Shown in pieces: positions 19,080 through 29,034 of a DNA stretch of 64,000 bases. How positions within the stretch are numbered: the stretch's first letter is position 1; every line of letters starts with the position of its first letter. The stretch is from Archangium sp. (GTDB taxonomy: Bacteria; Myxococcota; Myxococcia; Myxococcales; Myxococcaceae). The notes below the pieces were generated by a model. It was not told where the DNA came from, made no database searches, and worked only from the letters and a program-made list of their open reading frames with translations. Made by a program: the position numbers and the translations under genes. The stretch lies in NCBI GenBank assembly GCA_022843845.1, contig JALHMW010000004.1, positions 230,905 through 294,904 on the forward strand, in the 5' to 3' direction.

Positions 19080-20194
19080 GCGGCGACCAGCCCGCGCCAC
19101 GCCGCGATCAACGCCGTCGCCGCGAGGCTGACGTGGTCGTCGGTCGTCGTCCGCCCGAGGCTCAAGCGCACGGTGCCTTCTGCGTCAGGAACACGCGTCG
19201 CGAGGATGACCGCAGACGCCGTCTCGTGCCCGTCGTGACAGGCGCTCCCGGTGCTGGCCGCGAGCTGTGGTGCGGCAGCGAGCACGTCGGTGCCAGCGAC
19301 CTTCGGAAATCGAACGCTCAAGGTGTTCGGCAGGCGAACGGCACCCGCTCCGTTCACCGCCAGGCCGGGAATCGCAGCGGCGAGGCTCGCCCACAGTCGC
19401 TCCCGGAGCGCTTCGACTCGTTTCGCTTCGGCCTCCAGCGTGCGCACGGCCAGCTGCGCCGCGACGCCCAGCCCGACGATCGACGCGACGTTCTCGGTGC
19501 CGGGCCGCAGCCCGCGCTCATGACTCGCGCCGAGCAGGTACGGCTTCACCGCGAGTCCACGCCGTACGAAGAGCGCGCCGACGCCTTTGGGTGCGTAGAG
19601 CTTGTGGCCACAGATGGTCAGCGCGTCGACGTCGAGCGCGCGCACGTCGACCGGCACCTTGCCCACGCTCTGCGACGCATCGGTGTGCACCAGCGCGTCG
19701 GAGCGGCGAGCCAGCGTCGTCAGCGCAGCGATCGGCTGCAGCACGCCCGTCTCGTTGTTCGAGTGCATCAGCGACACGAAGGCGCCAACGGGCAACGTCT
19801 CGGGGAGCGTGGCGACACCGGCAGCGTCGACGCCGAGCCGCGTCACCGCCCATCCATCAGCCTCGAGCGCGGCGACCGGACCTGACGTCGCGGGGTGCTC
19901 CACGACGCTCGTCACGACGGTCCGGCTGCCCGGCCGCGCGCGCGTCAGCCCGAGAATGGAGAGGTTGTTCGACTCGGTGCCACCCGAGGTGAAGAGCAGC
20001 TCGGACGTGTCACAGCCGATGAGCGACGAGACCTGCCCTCGCGCGAGCTCGACGGCCTCCTTCGCGCGCCGCCCGTAGACGTGCCCGCTCGACGGGTTCC
20101 CGAAGTGTTCGCGCAGGTACGGCAACATCGCGTCGACGACTTCCGGCAGCAGCGGCGTGGTCGCGTTGAAGTCGAGATAGATCGGGTCGCTCAC
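19067..20194 (-). CDS. Cysteine desulfurase (NifS/IscS family)
   Basis: A 375-residue PLP enzyme (GTG start) that takes sulfur from cysteine as an enzyme-bound persulfide for Fe-S clusters, tRNA thiolation or cofactors. Seen: YLDFNATTPL at the N-terminus, TSGGTESNN near 69, HTDASQSVGK near 170, the PLP Lys198 in ICGHKLYAPKG, and the sulfur-accepting Cys319 in STGSACHDG. This is the short class I loop type but with CHDG rather than the usual CxSG. All catalytic residues are intact. No IscU, SufE or ThiI gene is adjacent, so the sulfur acceptor is unknown. It lies 46 bases downstream of the metal-efflux operon in the same direction. Confidence 0.92.
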   Translation of the reverse strand: MSDPIYLDFNATTPLLPEVVDAMLPYLREHFGNPSSGHVYGRRAKEAVELARGQVSSLIGCDTSELLFTSGGTESNNLSILGLTRARPGSRTVVTSVVEHPATSGPVAALEADGWAVTRLGVDAAGVATLPETLPVGAFVSLMHSNNETGVLQPIAALTTLARRSDALVHTDASQSVGKVPVDVRALDVDALTICGHKLYAPKGVGALFVRRGLAVKPYLLGASHERGLRPGTENVASIVGLGVAAQLAVRTLEAEAKRVEALRERLWASLAAAIPGLAVNGAGAVRLPNTLSVRFPKVAGTDVLAAAPQLAASTGSACHDGHETASAVILATRVPDAEGTVRLSLGRTTTDDHVSLAATALIAAWRGLVAAQGR

Positions 20195-20240
20195 GGCCGA
20201 GGGTGTACCACTCCACTCACCGGCCGAGGTCTGCCCGCCG

Positions 20241-23200
20241 CTACGAGTGTGTCGGCGCCGAACCGGACGGCACGGGGACCTCGTGCGCCGCCACTTCGAC
20301 TGGGTGCGCTGGCTCCCAGCCGCGGAGCATGAGCCTCAGGATTCCCGGGAACACCGCCAGCATCAGCACGGTCGCGCCGACGATGCCGAAGATGACGACC
20401 GTCGCGAGGGGCCGCTGCACCTCACTGCCAGCACCCGTCGAGAGCGCCATCGGCGCAAAACCCAACGCGGCGACCGCTGCAGTCGTCAACACGGCGCGGA
20501 GCGTGTGCGAGGCACCTCCCACCACGGCCGCTTCGAGCTCGACGCCCGAGGCGATGAGCCTGCGCACGTCGGTCGCCATCACGATGCCGTTGAGCACCGC
20601 CACGCCGGCCAGCGCGATGAAGCCGACCGCGGCGGGCAGGCTGAACGTCATGCCACGCGCGACCAGCCCGACCACGCCGCCGATGAGGGCGAGGGGCACG
20701 AGGGAGAACACCGCGATGGCCATGCGCACCGAGCCGAAGGTGAGGACCAGCATCGAGAAGATGATGAGCAACGAGAGCGGCACCACGATGGCCAGGCGGG
20801 CCTGCGCGCGCTCGAAGTTCTCGAACTGGCCACCCCAGGTGAGCGTGTAGCCACCGGGCAGCCCGAGCTCCCTCACCGCCAGCGCCTTCGCGTCCTCGAC
20901 CCACGAGACCAGATCTCTTCCGCGCAGGTTCACCTCGACCCGGACGGTGCGGGAGAAGCCCTCGCGCCTGACCGTCGCAGGCCCTTCGGTGTCCTCGAGC
21001 GTGCCGAGCTCCGAGAGCGAGACGAGCTGCTCGTCCTGGGTCGCGACGAAGAGATCGCCGTACCCCTCGGCCGTCGCCTCTGCGGGAGGCGCCGTCAGCC
21101 GCAGATCGAACTTGCGCGGCCCCTCGTAGAGCACGCCGACCTTCTCGCCTGCACGCGCGTTCTCGAGGGTCTGGAACACCGACGCCAGCTCGACGCCGTA
21201 GCGAGCGAGGCGCTCCCGATCGGGCGTGAAGGTGAGGTTCGGCATGCCCAACAGCCGTTCGATGCGCACGTCTCCGGTGCCGGGCACCGTCTTCATCAGC
21301 TCGCCGAGCTTGTTGGAGCGATCGACCAGCACCTCGAGCTCGGGGCCGAAGATCTGAATCGCGACGTCGGCGCGGCTGCCCGAGATCAGCTCGTTGGTGC
21401 GATCTTCGATGGGCTGGCTCACCGAGACGAACGTGCCAGGCACCTCGGCTTCCACGGCGCGCTTGAACGCCTCGGAGAGCCCATCGAGATCGCTCGCCGT
21501 CGTCCACTCGGGCTTCGGCTTCAGCCGGACGAGCATGTCGGTGTTGTCGTTGCCCACCGGGTCGAACGCCAGCTCGGCGCGGCCCGTGAACGCCAGCGTC
21601 GTGATGACCTCGGGGAAGCGCTTCATCACCCGCCCCACCTCGAGGTCGAGCCGCCGTGCCTCGGTGAGGGAGATCGACGGCGCCCGTCGAATCGTCAACA
21701 CCGCGTCGCCCTCGTCGATGCGGGGAACGAAGTCGGCGCCCTGCCTGCTCATCGCCACCATCGAGGTGACGAACAAGACGACCATGCCGACCACCAGCGG
21801 CACGCGGTAGGCCAGCACCGTTGGCAGCACGGCCTCGTACCGCCGGCGAAGCGACTCGAGCCACTTCGGGCCGTGGTCCACCTCGCCCATCAGCAGCGAC
21901 AGCACGCCGGGGAAGATCACGACTGAGTAGAACAACGCACCGAACAGCGCGCAGGCCATCACCGTCGCCATGGGCCTGAACATCTTCCCCTCGACGCCCT
22001 GCAGCGCCAGCAGCGGCAGGTAGACCAGCATGATGATGGCGACCGAGAACGCGACCGGCCTGGCGACGTCTCCGGCGGCCTTCGCGAACTCGTTGTTCCG
22101 CTCGTCTTCGTTTCGCATCGCCCGCCCTGCGAGCGCAGCCATCACCGCCTCGAGCATGATGATCGGGCCGTCCACCAGGAAGCCGAAGTCGATGGCGCCC
22201 AGCGACATGAGGTCGCCCGTCACGCCGAAGGTGTGCATGCCGAACAGGGCGATCGACATCGACGCGGGGATGCCGAGGACGACCGCCACGGCGCCGCGGA
22301 GGCTGCCGAGGAACAACGCGAGCACCAGCAGCACCACCGCCGCGCCTTCGATGAGGTTCTTCAGCACCGTCTCGAGCGTGCGGCCCACGAAGTCAGAACG
22401 ATCGTAGATGGCCTCGATCAACACGCCGGGAGGAAGGGCCGTCTGCACCTCGGCCACGCGTTCCTTCACGGCCAGCGTCACGTCGCGCGAGTTGGCGCCC
22501 AGCAACATCATCACCGTGCCCGTGACGACCTCGCCTTCACCGTCACGCGTGGTGACGCCGTAGCGGAGCGCGGGCCTCACCTGCACGTCAGCGACGTTCT
22601 TCACCAGCACGCGCTCGTGCCCACCGCGCACCATCACGTTGCCGACGTCTTCTTCGCTCAGCAGCAGCCCGTTGCCGCGAACGAGCTGAACCTCTCCGGC
22701 GCGCTCGATGTAGCCACCGCCCACCGACGACTGCGCCCTGGCCAGCGCGTCGCGGAGCTCGGCGAGGGTCAGCCCGTAGGCCTTGAGCCGCGAGACGTCA
22801 CCGACGACGTGAAACTGCTTCAGCTCCCCGCCCATGGCGTTGACCTCGATGACCCCCGGCACCGAGCGGATGCGTGGAATGACCTCCCAGTCGAGCAACG
22901 TGCGCAGCTGCATCGACGAGTGGTCTCCCGTCTCGCTGCGGACGACGAAGGTGAAGATCTCTCCCAGGCCGGTCGAGACCGGCGCGAGCTGCGGCGGTGG
23001 CACGAAGCCGGGCAGCTCGGCCACCACTTCACGCAGCCGCTCACTGACGAGCTGCCGCGCGAACCACACGTCCATGCCGTCCTGGAAGACGACGGTGACG
23101 GCTGAGAGGCCGGGCCTCGAGACGCTGCGCAGCTCGACGAGCCGGGGAACGCCGTTGAGCGCGAGCTCCATCGGCGCCGTCACCATGCGCTCCACCTCGA

Positions 23201-23375
23201 CCGGTGAGAGCCCCGGCGCCTCGGTCAAGATGGTGACCTGCACCGTCGACACGTCAGGGAGCGCGTCGATGGGCAGCGTGCGCGCGGCGAAGAGCCCGGC
23301 CGCGAGCAGCGCGAGGAGGCCGCCTGCGACGGCGACGCGGTACTGAACCGACAGTCGAATGATGGCAGAGAGCAT
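20241..23375 (-). CDS. czcA: Heavy-metal RND efflux pump, inner-membrane transporter (CzcA-type)
   Basis: A 1044-residue RND pump, the usual length, that drives metal ions out across the cell envelope with the proton gradient. Seen: first helix near residue 10-30, large periplasmic loops beginning LPIDALPDVSTVQV, and the TM4 signature GAIDFGFLVDGPIIMLE (two Asp and a Glu), which is the pattern of divalent-cation pumps (Co/Zn/Cd/Ni) rather than Cu/Ag pumps. AGGA lies 8 bases before the ATG. It is the third gene of an operon with the adaptor and outer-membrane factor; 33 bases separate it from the adaptor. The exact metal cannot be fixed from sequence. Confidence 0.94.
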   Translation of the reverse strand: MLSAIIRLSVQYRVAVAGGLLALLAAGLFAARTLPIDALPDVSTVQVTILTEAPGLSPVEVERMVTAPMELALNGVPRLVELRSVSRPGLSAVTVVFQDGMDVWFARQLVSERLREVVAELPGFVPPPQLAPVSTGLGEIFTFVVRSETGDHSSMQLRTLLDWEVIPRIRSVPGVIEVNAMGGELKQFHVVGDVSRLKAYGLTLAELRDALARAQSSVGGGYIERAGEVQLVRGNGLLLSEEDVGNVMVRGGHERVLVKNVADVQVRPALRYGVTTRDGEGEVVTGTVMMLLGANSRDVTLAVKERVAEVQTALPPGVLIEAIYDRSDFVGRTLETVLKNLIEGAAVVLLVLALFLGSLRGAVAVVLGIPASMSIALFGMHTFGVTGDLMSLGAIDFGFLVDGPIIMLEAVMAALAGRAMRNEDERNNEFAKAAGDVARPVAFSVAIIMLVYLPLLALQGVEGKMFRPMATVMACALFGALFYSVVIFPGVLSLLMGEVDHGPKWLESLRRRYEAVLPTVLAYRVPLVVGMVVLFVTSMVAMSRQGADFVPRIDEGDAVLTIRRAPSISLTEARRLDLEVGRVMKRFPEVITTLAFTGRAELAFDPVGNDNTDMLVRLKPKPEWTTASDLDGLSEAFKRAVEAEVPGTFVSVSQPIEDRTNELISGSRADVAIQIFGPELEVLVDRSNKLGELMKTVPGTGDVRIERLLGMPNLTFTPDRERLARYGVELASVFQTLENARAGEKVGVLYEGPRKFDLRLTAPPAEATAEGYGDLFVATQDEQLVSLSELGTLEDTEGPATVRREGFSRTVRVEVNLRGRDLVSWVEDAKALAVRELGLPGGYTLTWGGQFENFERAQARLAIVVPLSLLIIFSMLVLTFGSVRMAIAVFSLVPLALIGGVVGLVARGMTFSLPAAVGFIALAGVAVLNGIVMATDVRRLIASGVELEAAVVGGASHTLRAVLTTAAVAALGFAPMALSTGAGSEVQRPLATVVIFGIVGATVLMLAVFPGILRLMLRGWEPAHPVEVAAHEVPVPSGSAPTHS

Positions 23376-23408
23376 GGGTCTTTTCCTGGAGGTCGCGGCG
23401 CCCGCTCG

Positions 23409-24605
23409 TCAGCGGAAGACCTCGGCCTTGAGCGCCAGCACCCCGCCGGCCACGACCGTGTCTCCGGCCTTCAAGCCCCTGGTGACGGCGACGCTGTCGA
23501 CGTCCTCCGCGCCGAGCTCGACGGACCGTGGCTCGACGACGCCCTCGCTCACCTGCAGAAACACGGTTGGCTTGCCGTCGACGCGGGTCACCGCCCCGCG
23601 CGGCACCACCAGCATCGACTGCCGTGGCCCTGTCGCAAAAATGACGCCGACGACCGAGAGGCCCGGCCGCAACTGCCCTTCGGCGTTGTCGACCTCGACC
23701 CGCACGTGCGCGCTCCGGCTTTCGGGGTCGATCAGCTCGCTGATGTGGGCGATGCGCCCCGTGATGGGCTCCAGGCCGGCCGACGGAATTCGCACCTCGA
23801 CCTCGTCATCTTCGCGGACCGCGGGCAGATCGCGCTCATAGACGGCGAGCTCGACCCAGACCTTCGAGAGGTCGGCGACGACGAAGAGCGTGTCAGACGA
23901 CTCGACCGTCTCTCCGCGCTTCACCTTCGACTCGACGATTCGCCCCGTGATTGGACTGCGCAGCCGCAGAATGCCCAGCTCGCCCTCGACCGTCCCTCCG
24001 AGCGCCTCGACGCCCTTCTCGGCCGCGACCCGCTCGGCCGTGAGGGCCTCTGCGTTGGCGCGGGCGAACTGCGCGTCTCGCTCTGGCGAGACCTTCGCGT
24101 CGGCCAGCCTGCGCTCGCGCTCTTCGTCGAGCTTGGCCACCTTCTCGCGCGCCCGCACCTTCATGACCTCGGCCTGGGCTTTGCCGAGCTCGACCGACTC
24201 GAGCTCGATCATCACCTCGCCAGACTTCACGTCTTCGCCCTCGATCTTCGAGAGGGAGCGCACGCGGCCGCCGATGCGCGCGCCGATCGCGGCGACGCGA
24301 CGAGCGTCGTAGGTGACCGCGCCAGTCACCTGAACCGCGGGCGTGAGCACCTCTTGCTTCGCGACGGAGAACGCCAGCTTCTCGCGCTCGGCGAACTGCT
24401 TCGAGAAGCGAATGAACTCGCCATCGAGATACGGAGTGCCGCGCTCGGGCACCACGGCCGCGGTCGAGTGCTGCTCGCCCTGTGGCTTGAAGAGCACGGC
24501 GACGACGATGACGGCGAGGCCGACCCCTCCCAGCAGAACGGGCCACTTCTTCATCTGTGGCACCGGCCTCGCGTCGGCGGTGGGTGGCAGGGTCTCGGTA
24601 CTCAT
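23409..24605 (-). CDS. czcB: RND efflux periplasmic adaptor (CzcB-type)
   Basis: A 398-residue membrane-fusion protein. A short cytoplasmic N-terminus and one membrane helix (about 23-42, WPVLLGGVGLAVIVVAVLF) are followed by a barrel and lipoyl half (GARIGGRVRSLSKIEGEDV), a helical hairpin (about 140-210), the second lipoyl half (LRSPITGRIVESKVKRGE) and a C-terminal beta domain (GLKAGDTVVAGGVL). It links the inner-membrane pump to the outer-membrane channel. Its ATG overlaps the stop of the upstream outer-membrane gene by 4 bases. No His-rich metal-binding N-terminal extension is present, unlike some CzcB proteins. Confidence 0.92.
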   Translation of the reverse strand: MSTETLPPTADARPVPQMKKWPVLLGGVGLAVIVVAVLFKPQGEQHSTAAVVPERGTPYLDGEFIRFSKQFAEREKLAFSVAKQEVLTPAVQVTGAVTYDARRVAAIGARIGGRVRSLSKIEGEDVKSGEVMIELESVELGKAQAEVMKVRAREKVAKLDEERERRLADAKVSPERDAQFARANAEALTAERVAAEKGVEALGGTVEGELGILRLRSPITGRIVESKVKRGETVESSDTLFVVADLSKVWVELAVYERDLPAVREDDEVEVRIPSAGLEPITGRIAHISELIDPESRSAHVRVEVDNAEGQLRPGLSVVGVIFATGPRQSMLVVPRGAVTRVDGKPTVFLQVSEGVVEPRSVELGAEDVDSVAVTRGLKAGDTVVAGGVLALKAEVFR

Positions 24606-25831
24606 GGGTTCAGGCCTCCGGAAGCACGCTCGAGCTCGATGAAGTCAGTCCAGGCCGCGAGCAGGGTCTCGAGCCGCTCACGACGTACGCGGTTGAGGTC
24701 TCGCGTGGCAGAGGTGAGCCGGAAGAGATCGAAGCGCCCTGCCGTCCACCCCTCTTCGACCAGCTGCTCGAAGCGCTCGGCCGCGGGCACGGCGTCGTTC
24801 GAGAGCAGCTGGAGCTGGGTGAGGCGGGCCAGATAGCTGCGGCGGGTGCTGGCGACTTCCCGCCGCGCCCGGCGCAGCTCGGTCTCGAGGCGAACCCGCT
24901 CGGTCTCGAGCTGAGCCTGGTTCACGGCCCGCGGCCCCTGGTTGCGCTGGGCCACGGGGAGGTGAATGCCGAGGCCTGCGTAGCCGAACACGGGCGACGC
25001 GGGCGCGGCGTCGAACCCGAGGTTGAACGTCACGTGAGGGAACGCCTCGCGAACGAGCCGGCTGTCGGTCGCCTCGAGGAGCGAGAGCCGCGCCTTGACG
25101 CTTGCGAGCTCGGGCCGCTTCTCGAGCGCCCGTTGAACGAGCGCTTCCTCCTCGCCGCCAGGGGGTGGAGACGCCAGCTCGCCGACCAGCTCGAGCGCGG
25201 CGTCGGCGTCGAGATCGAGCACCTGGCGCAGGCCCGCGCTCGCCGCCTGCAGCGTTCGCCGGGCGTCTTCGAGCTGAACTCGAACCGTCGTGTGCTCGAG
25301 CGAGGCCGCGAGGACATCGGGCTCGCCGACGACTCCGTTCTTCTGGCGCTCTCGGGTCGCCGCCTCGACCCGAGCCGCGATGACGAGGGCCGCTTCAGTG
25401 CTCGCCACGCGCTGTGCGGCCACCTTCACCTCGATGAAGCCCCGCCAGGCCCGAACCCTCGCGTAGGACTGCGCGGTCTCCAGCTCACTGCGCGCCAGGG
25501 CCACCCGGCGTTCGGCTTCATCGAGGCGGGCCCAGCCAGCGCCGCTCACCTCGACGGTGCCGTCGACGCCCAGGTTGTACCCGTTCAGCGGATCGACGGG
25601 CGGTGGTGAGGCGAGGCGGCGGTAGTCAGCGAAGAGGCGGGGGTTGGAAGGCAGGAACACACCGGCGCCGACGCGCGTCGCTTCAGCTTCCTGCAGCACC
25701 CGGCCCGCCAGTTGCACCTCTGGGGCCGTCGTCGAAGCCCGCTCGATGACCTCGGACAACGACCAGGGTGCGGCGTTGGCGGCGAGGCCAGCGGCAATGA
25801 CGATGACGAAGGACAGACGACCGGCGACCAT
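24602..25831 (-). CDS. czcC: TolC-family outer-membrane efflux channel (CzcC-type)
   Basis: About 409 residues from the ATG at 25831, preferred over the GTG at 25879 because it starts a clean signal peptide (MVAGRLSFVIVIAAGLAANA) and has AAGGGG about 12 bases upstream. It shows the duplicated helical-barrel pattern of TolC proteins: long heptad helices with Glu/Arg/Ala and paired strands (LFADYRRLASPPP and VTFNLGFDAAP). It forms the outer-membrane exit duct of the three-part metal pump. First gene of the operon, coupled to the adaptor gene by a 4-base overlap. Confidence 0.9.
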   Translation of the reverse strand: MVAGRLSFVIVIAAGLAANAAPWSLSEVIERASTTAPEVQLAGRVLQEAEATRVGAGVFLPSNPRLFADYRRLASPPPVDPLNGYNLGVDGTVEVSGAGWARLDEAERRVALARSELETAQSYARVRAWRGFIEVKVAAQRVASTEAALVIAARVEAATRERQKNGVVGEPDVLAASLEHTTVRVQLEDARRTLQAASAGLRQVLDLDADAALELVGELASPPPGGEEEALVQRALEKRPELASVKARLSLLEATDSRLVREAFPHVTFNLGFDAAPASPVFGYAGLGIHLPVAQRNQGPRAVNQAQLETERVRLETELRRARREVASTRRSYLARLTQLQLLSNDAVPAAERFEQLVEEGWTAGRFDLFRLTSATRDLNRVRRERLETLLAAWTDFIELERASGGLNP

Positions 25832-25904
25832 GGCGTGCGAACCCCTTACGACGAGAGCCCCTTGAGTAGAAACCGACACGACGCCAAAACATCGAAAAGG
25901 ACTA

Positions 25905-25927
25905 TTGACACTCTCAATTAAAGAGAG
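25905..25927. promoter_or_regulatory. AT-rich dyad upstream of the metal-efflux operon
   Basis: In the 227-base region between czcC and the divergent ATPase gene lies an AT-rich island unlike the surrounding GC-rich DNA. TTGACA (25905-25910) is followed by the inverted repeat CTCTC-AATTAAA-GAGAG (25911-25927). TTGACA is a perfect -35 hexamer on the plus strand, but no good -10 is seen at normal spacing. The dyad could be an operator for a metal-responsive regulator of either gene; no regulator gene is nearby. The rest of the gap shows nothing else. Confidence 0.4.
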
Positions 25928-26058
25928 AAAGCCGACGGGGCACCTCAGGGAGCTCCACGAGGCAACGAGGAGCTCCGACGAGTCACAGCCGCGGGTCTGC
26001 CACCGGCGTTCGAGGTCGGGTTCACGCCGGCATGGGGCAGCTGTCTCGAAAGGTGTTC

Positions 26059-29034
26059 ATGCCGTCAGGGCCGCAACTCGGAAGAGGGCTTCACCTTGCG
26101 CTGGTCGCGCTCCTCTTTGGGGGGGCGGCGCAGGCACGCACCGACGGCGGCGCTGACGCGGGCCAACTGTCCCATGACCCCCGCACCGCCCAGGTCCGCG
26201 CGCTGCTGGAAGGTCAGCTCGACCCGACCGTGGAGCCGGCGCGTTTGTTCGACTTGCCGCTCGATGACGAGGTGGCAGTCCACGTCGACGCCGAACGGAT
26301 CCGCGTCGTGCTGTGGGCCTCCGGCGCGCGCGCCGATGCAGGGCGCGCCGTCGAGGGGAGGCCAGCGGTGACGCTCCAGCCCGATGCGCTCGCTGCCTGG
26401 CAGGCGCGACTGGAGCTCGATGCGGCGCGCCTCGAGTTCTACGCCCTGCCTCGAGCGCAGCGCGCTTCCCTGCTCGAGACCCACGCAGCCCGCGTCGCCG
26501 CAGCCCGCCCGACCGAGACCGAGCCGGCGAGGAAGCTCCGCGAGGCGGCCTTCGACAAGGAGCAGGCCAGGGAAGCAGCCCGCCTCGCACGAACCGAAAC
26601 CGAGCGCCTCGTTTCAGAGGAGCTCGCTCGCATCACCGAGCTCGAGGCGGCGATCGCCAGCGCGCGCCTCGGGTTCCAGGAGCGCCGCGAAGAGCTGACC
26701 GGGCGCCGCGACGTGGTGTTCGGCTGGCAACGCCGCGCGCGAGAAGCCCGTGGCCTCCCCGGCCCCGAGGTCGACGCCATCTACGACGCGCTCCGCCGTG
26801 CCCTGCGCACCTCGCGCGACGATCTCGAGCGCGCGCTCGATGAGCTCGACGGCGCGCAGAGCCTGCTGCCCGAGGTGGCCCCTGGCGGGCTGGCAGAGCT
26901 CGCCCCAGAGCTCTCGACCCAAGCCCTTCTCAGACGCCGCGACGCTGCCGCGCAGTCGTTGAGCCTGGCGCAGACCGAGGAGCGCGCCCTGCGAGAAGAG
27001 GTGGCTGCGCAGCTGCTCGAAGAGTGCAACGTGCTCAACAAGGAGCGGCTCGACCTGTTCACCTTCCTCACGCCCGACAAACGCGCAGACGCGACCGGGT
27101 TCTCGCTGACCGCGCTCGAGCAGGCGCGAGCCGAGGGGCGGCACCTGGTGCTGACGCTGCGCGCACACCTGCTGGTGGCGAAGCGGTGGCTCGGAGACCT
27201 CCGCCGGGCCGGCCTCACCGGAGTAACCGGAATGACCATCTGGCGGGTCATCTCGGTGCTCGTGCCCTGGGCACTGGCCACGCTCGTGTTCCTCTGGGTT
27301 CGGCGACGAAGCCCGGTGCTGCTCGCGCAAGCAGAGGCGCGCGAGGCGAGGGCCGATCGCGACCGACGGCTCACCCGCCCCAGCGCGCGCAGACGTGGCC
27401 TCGACTTCCTCCGCAACGTGCACCGGCCCATCGAGAGCCTCGCCTTCTTCTTCGTGCTGCTGTGGCTCCTCCCTGAGGACGCCGCGGCGCTGCTCGAGGT
27501 GCAGCTCCTCTCGGTGGTGGTGATCTCGTCGCTGGTCGGCCGGTTCGCCGTCGACGCCATCAACGCGCTCGCGGCGGGCGACTCGACGCGGTCGGGCCGC
27601 GACGTCGCCAAAGGCGTGTTGCGGCTGCGCTCGCTGCGGCTGGTCGGCCGCGTGGTGGTGGGCCTCTCGTTGGCCCTGGTGCTCACGTCCCGGCTGGTGG
27701 GCGAGGGCACGGTCTTCGGCTGGGTGGTGGTGGCCTGCTTCATCGCGGCGCTGCCGCTGTTCCTCGTGCTGGTGAAGTGGTGGCGGGCGCCGGTCTTCGA
27801 GCGCCTCGATCGGCTCAAGCGCAAGTCCCCGGTGCAGCAGTGGGTGCTCGAGAATCGCACGGGGTGGAAGAGCTTTTTCGCGGCGATGGTGGGCGTCGTG
27901 CACCTCTTTGCCACGGGCACCTTCAAGACCGTGCGCAACTGGCTGGCGGGCTTCGACGTCGCGCGCCGCGGGCTCGCATGGCTCTACAAGCGCGAAATCG
28001 AACGTCTGAGCGAAGAGGACCCCAGACCGGGCGCCACCCCGCTCGCGGCCGACGTGTTCGACAAGCTCTCGCCCGAGCACCCCAGCCCTCAGTGGCTCGC
28101 CTGCCCTGCCGACGAGCGCCTCGAGGCGCTGCTGAAACAGGTCGAACGAGGCGGCATCGTGGCGCTGGTCGGGCCTCGCGGGGCCGGGAAGTCGTCGCTG
28201 CTGCGCCAGCTCGAAGCGAGAGCTGGCGGCGCGGGCAGCCTTCGAGGCACGAGCCCCACCGTGCTGGCCGAAGTGCAGGCCCTGGTGGCGACGCCCGACG
28301 GCCCCGGCCCGCTGGTGCTGCTCGACGACGCCGACGCGATCATCAAGCCCCTGCAGGGCGGGCTGCGTCGCTTCGACGAGCTCCTCGGGCTCGTCCGTCA
28401 AGCGACGAGCCGCACCTTGTGGGTCTTCGCCATCGACGGCGTGATCTGGCCGTACCTGCGGCGCGCGCGCGACAACCGGCCGCTCTTCGATGAGGTGATC
28501 ACGCTGTCGCCCTGGTCTGACGACGAGATCGGCCGCCTGCTCGAGGCTCGGAGCGCCGCGGCTGGCATCGACCCCGTCTTCGACGATCTGCTCGAGAAGC
28601 TGCCGGTCTCTGCCGACGAGATCGATCGCCTCGACGCGCTGACGGCGCGGCGCGCTGGCTACTTCCGCATGGCGTGGGACTACGCCCGCGGCAACCCGGC
28701 GATGGTGCTCGAGGCGTGGCGCGCCTCGCTCGTCGAGGGCCCGCAGGGTGAGGTGCGGGTGCGGCCGCTCGTCGCGCCCGACACGACCGCGCTCGAGAAC
28801 CTGCCTGACTCGTCGCTCTTCGTGTTGCGCGCGGTGCTCCAGATGGCGCCAACGGGTGCGAGCGAGGTCGCGGCTGCGACCCGCCTGCCCGAGTTCCAGG
28901 TCACGAGTGCGTTCCGCATGGGCCAGTCGCAGGGGTACTTCGTCGAGGCCCACGGTCTGTTTCACGTTGCGTCACCCTGGTTGCGCTCGGTGATGGTGCA
29001 CCTCGAGCGCCGGCATCTTCTGGAGAGCCCATGA
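26059..29034 (+). CDS. Exported coiled-coil membrane protein with cytoplasmic P-loop ATPase
   Basis: A 991-residue protein I cannot name. The ATG at 26059 has AAAGG 5 bases upstream and starts a signal peptide (MPSGPQLGRGLHLALVALLFGGAAQA). Residues about 30-380 are charged helices, partly coiled coil (KEQAREAARLARTETERLVSEE), probably periplasmic. About six membrane helices follow (394-416, 458-475, 477-500, 526-548, 552-575 and 605-622). The C-terminal 330 residues hold a P-loop ATPase: Walker A GPRGAGKS (705-712), Walker B PLVLLDDADA (Asp756/757), AAA/STAND-like, then a winged-helix-like tail. Its stop overlaps the MscS gene start by 4 bases. The front half resembles the periplasmic extension of large MscS channels such as MscK. 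Inference: an ATPase partner of that channel. Confidence 0.85.
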   Translation: MPSGPQLGRGLHLALVALLFGGAAQARTDGGADAGQLSHDPRTAQVRALLEGQLDPTVEPARLFDLPLDDEVAVHVDAERIRVVLWASGARADAGRAVEGRPAVTLQPDALAAWQARLELDAARLEFYALPRAQRASLLETHAARVAAARPTETEPARKLREAAFDKEQAREAARLARTETERLVSEELARITELEAAIASARLGFQERREELTGRRDVVFGWQRRAREARGLPGPEVDAIYDALRRALRTSRDDLERALDELDGAQSLLPEVAPGGLAELAPELSTQALLRRRDAAAQSLSLAQTEERALREEVAAQLLEECNVLNKERLDLFTFLTPDKRADATGFSLTALEQARAEGRHLVLTLRAHLLVAKRWLGDLRRAGLTGVTGMTIWRVISVLVPWALATLVFLWVRRRSPVLLAQAEAREARADRDRRLTRPSARRRGLDFLRNVHRPIESLAFFFVLLWLLPEDAAALLEVQLLSVVVISSLVGRFAVDAINALAAGDSTRSGRDVAKGVLRLRSLRLVGRVVVGLSLALVLTSRLVGEGTVFGWVVVACFIAALPLFLVLVKWWRAPVFERLDRLKRKSPVQQWVLENRTGWKSFFAAMVGVVHLFATGTFKTVRNWLAGFDVARRGLAWLYKREIERLSEEDPRPGATPLAADVFDKLSPEHPSPQWLACPADERLEALLKQVERGGIVALVGPRGAGKSSLLRQLEARAGGAGSLRGTSPTVLAEVQALVATPDGPGPLVLLDDADAIIKPLQGGLRRFDELLGLVRQATSRTLWVFAIDGVIWPYLRRARDNRPLFDEVITLSPWSDDEIGRLLEARSAAAGIDPVFDDLLEKLPVSADEIDRLDALTARRAGYFRMAWDYARGNPAMVLEAWRASLVEGPQGEVRVRPLVAPDTTALENLPDSSLFVLRAVLQMAPTGASEVAAATRLPEFQVTSAFRMGQSQGYFVEAHGLFHVASPWLRSVMVHLERRHLLESP

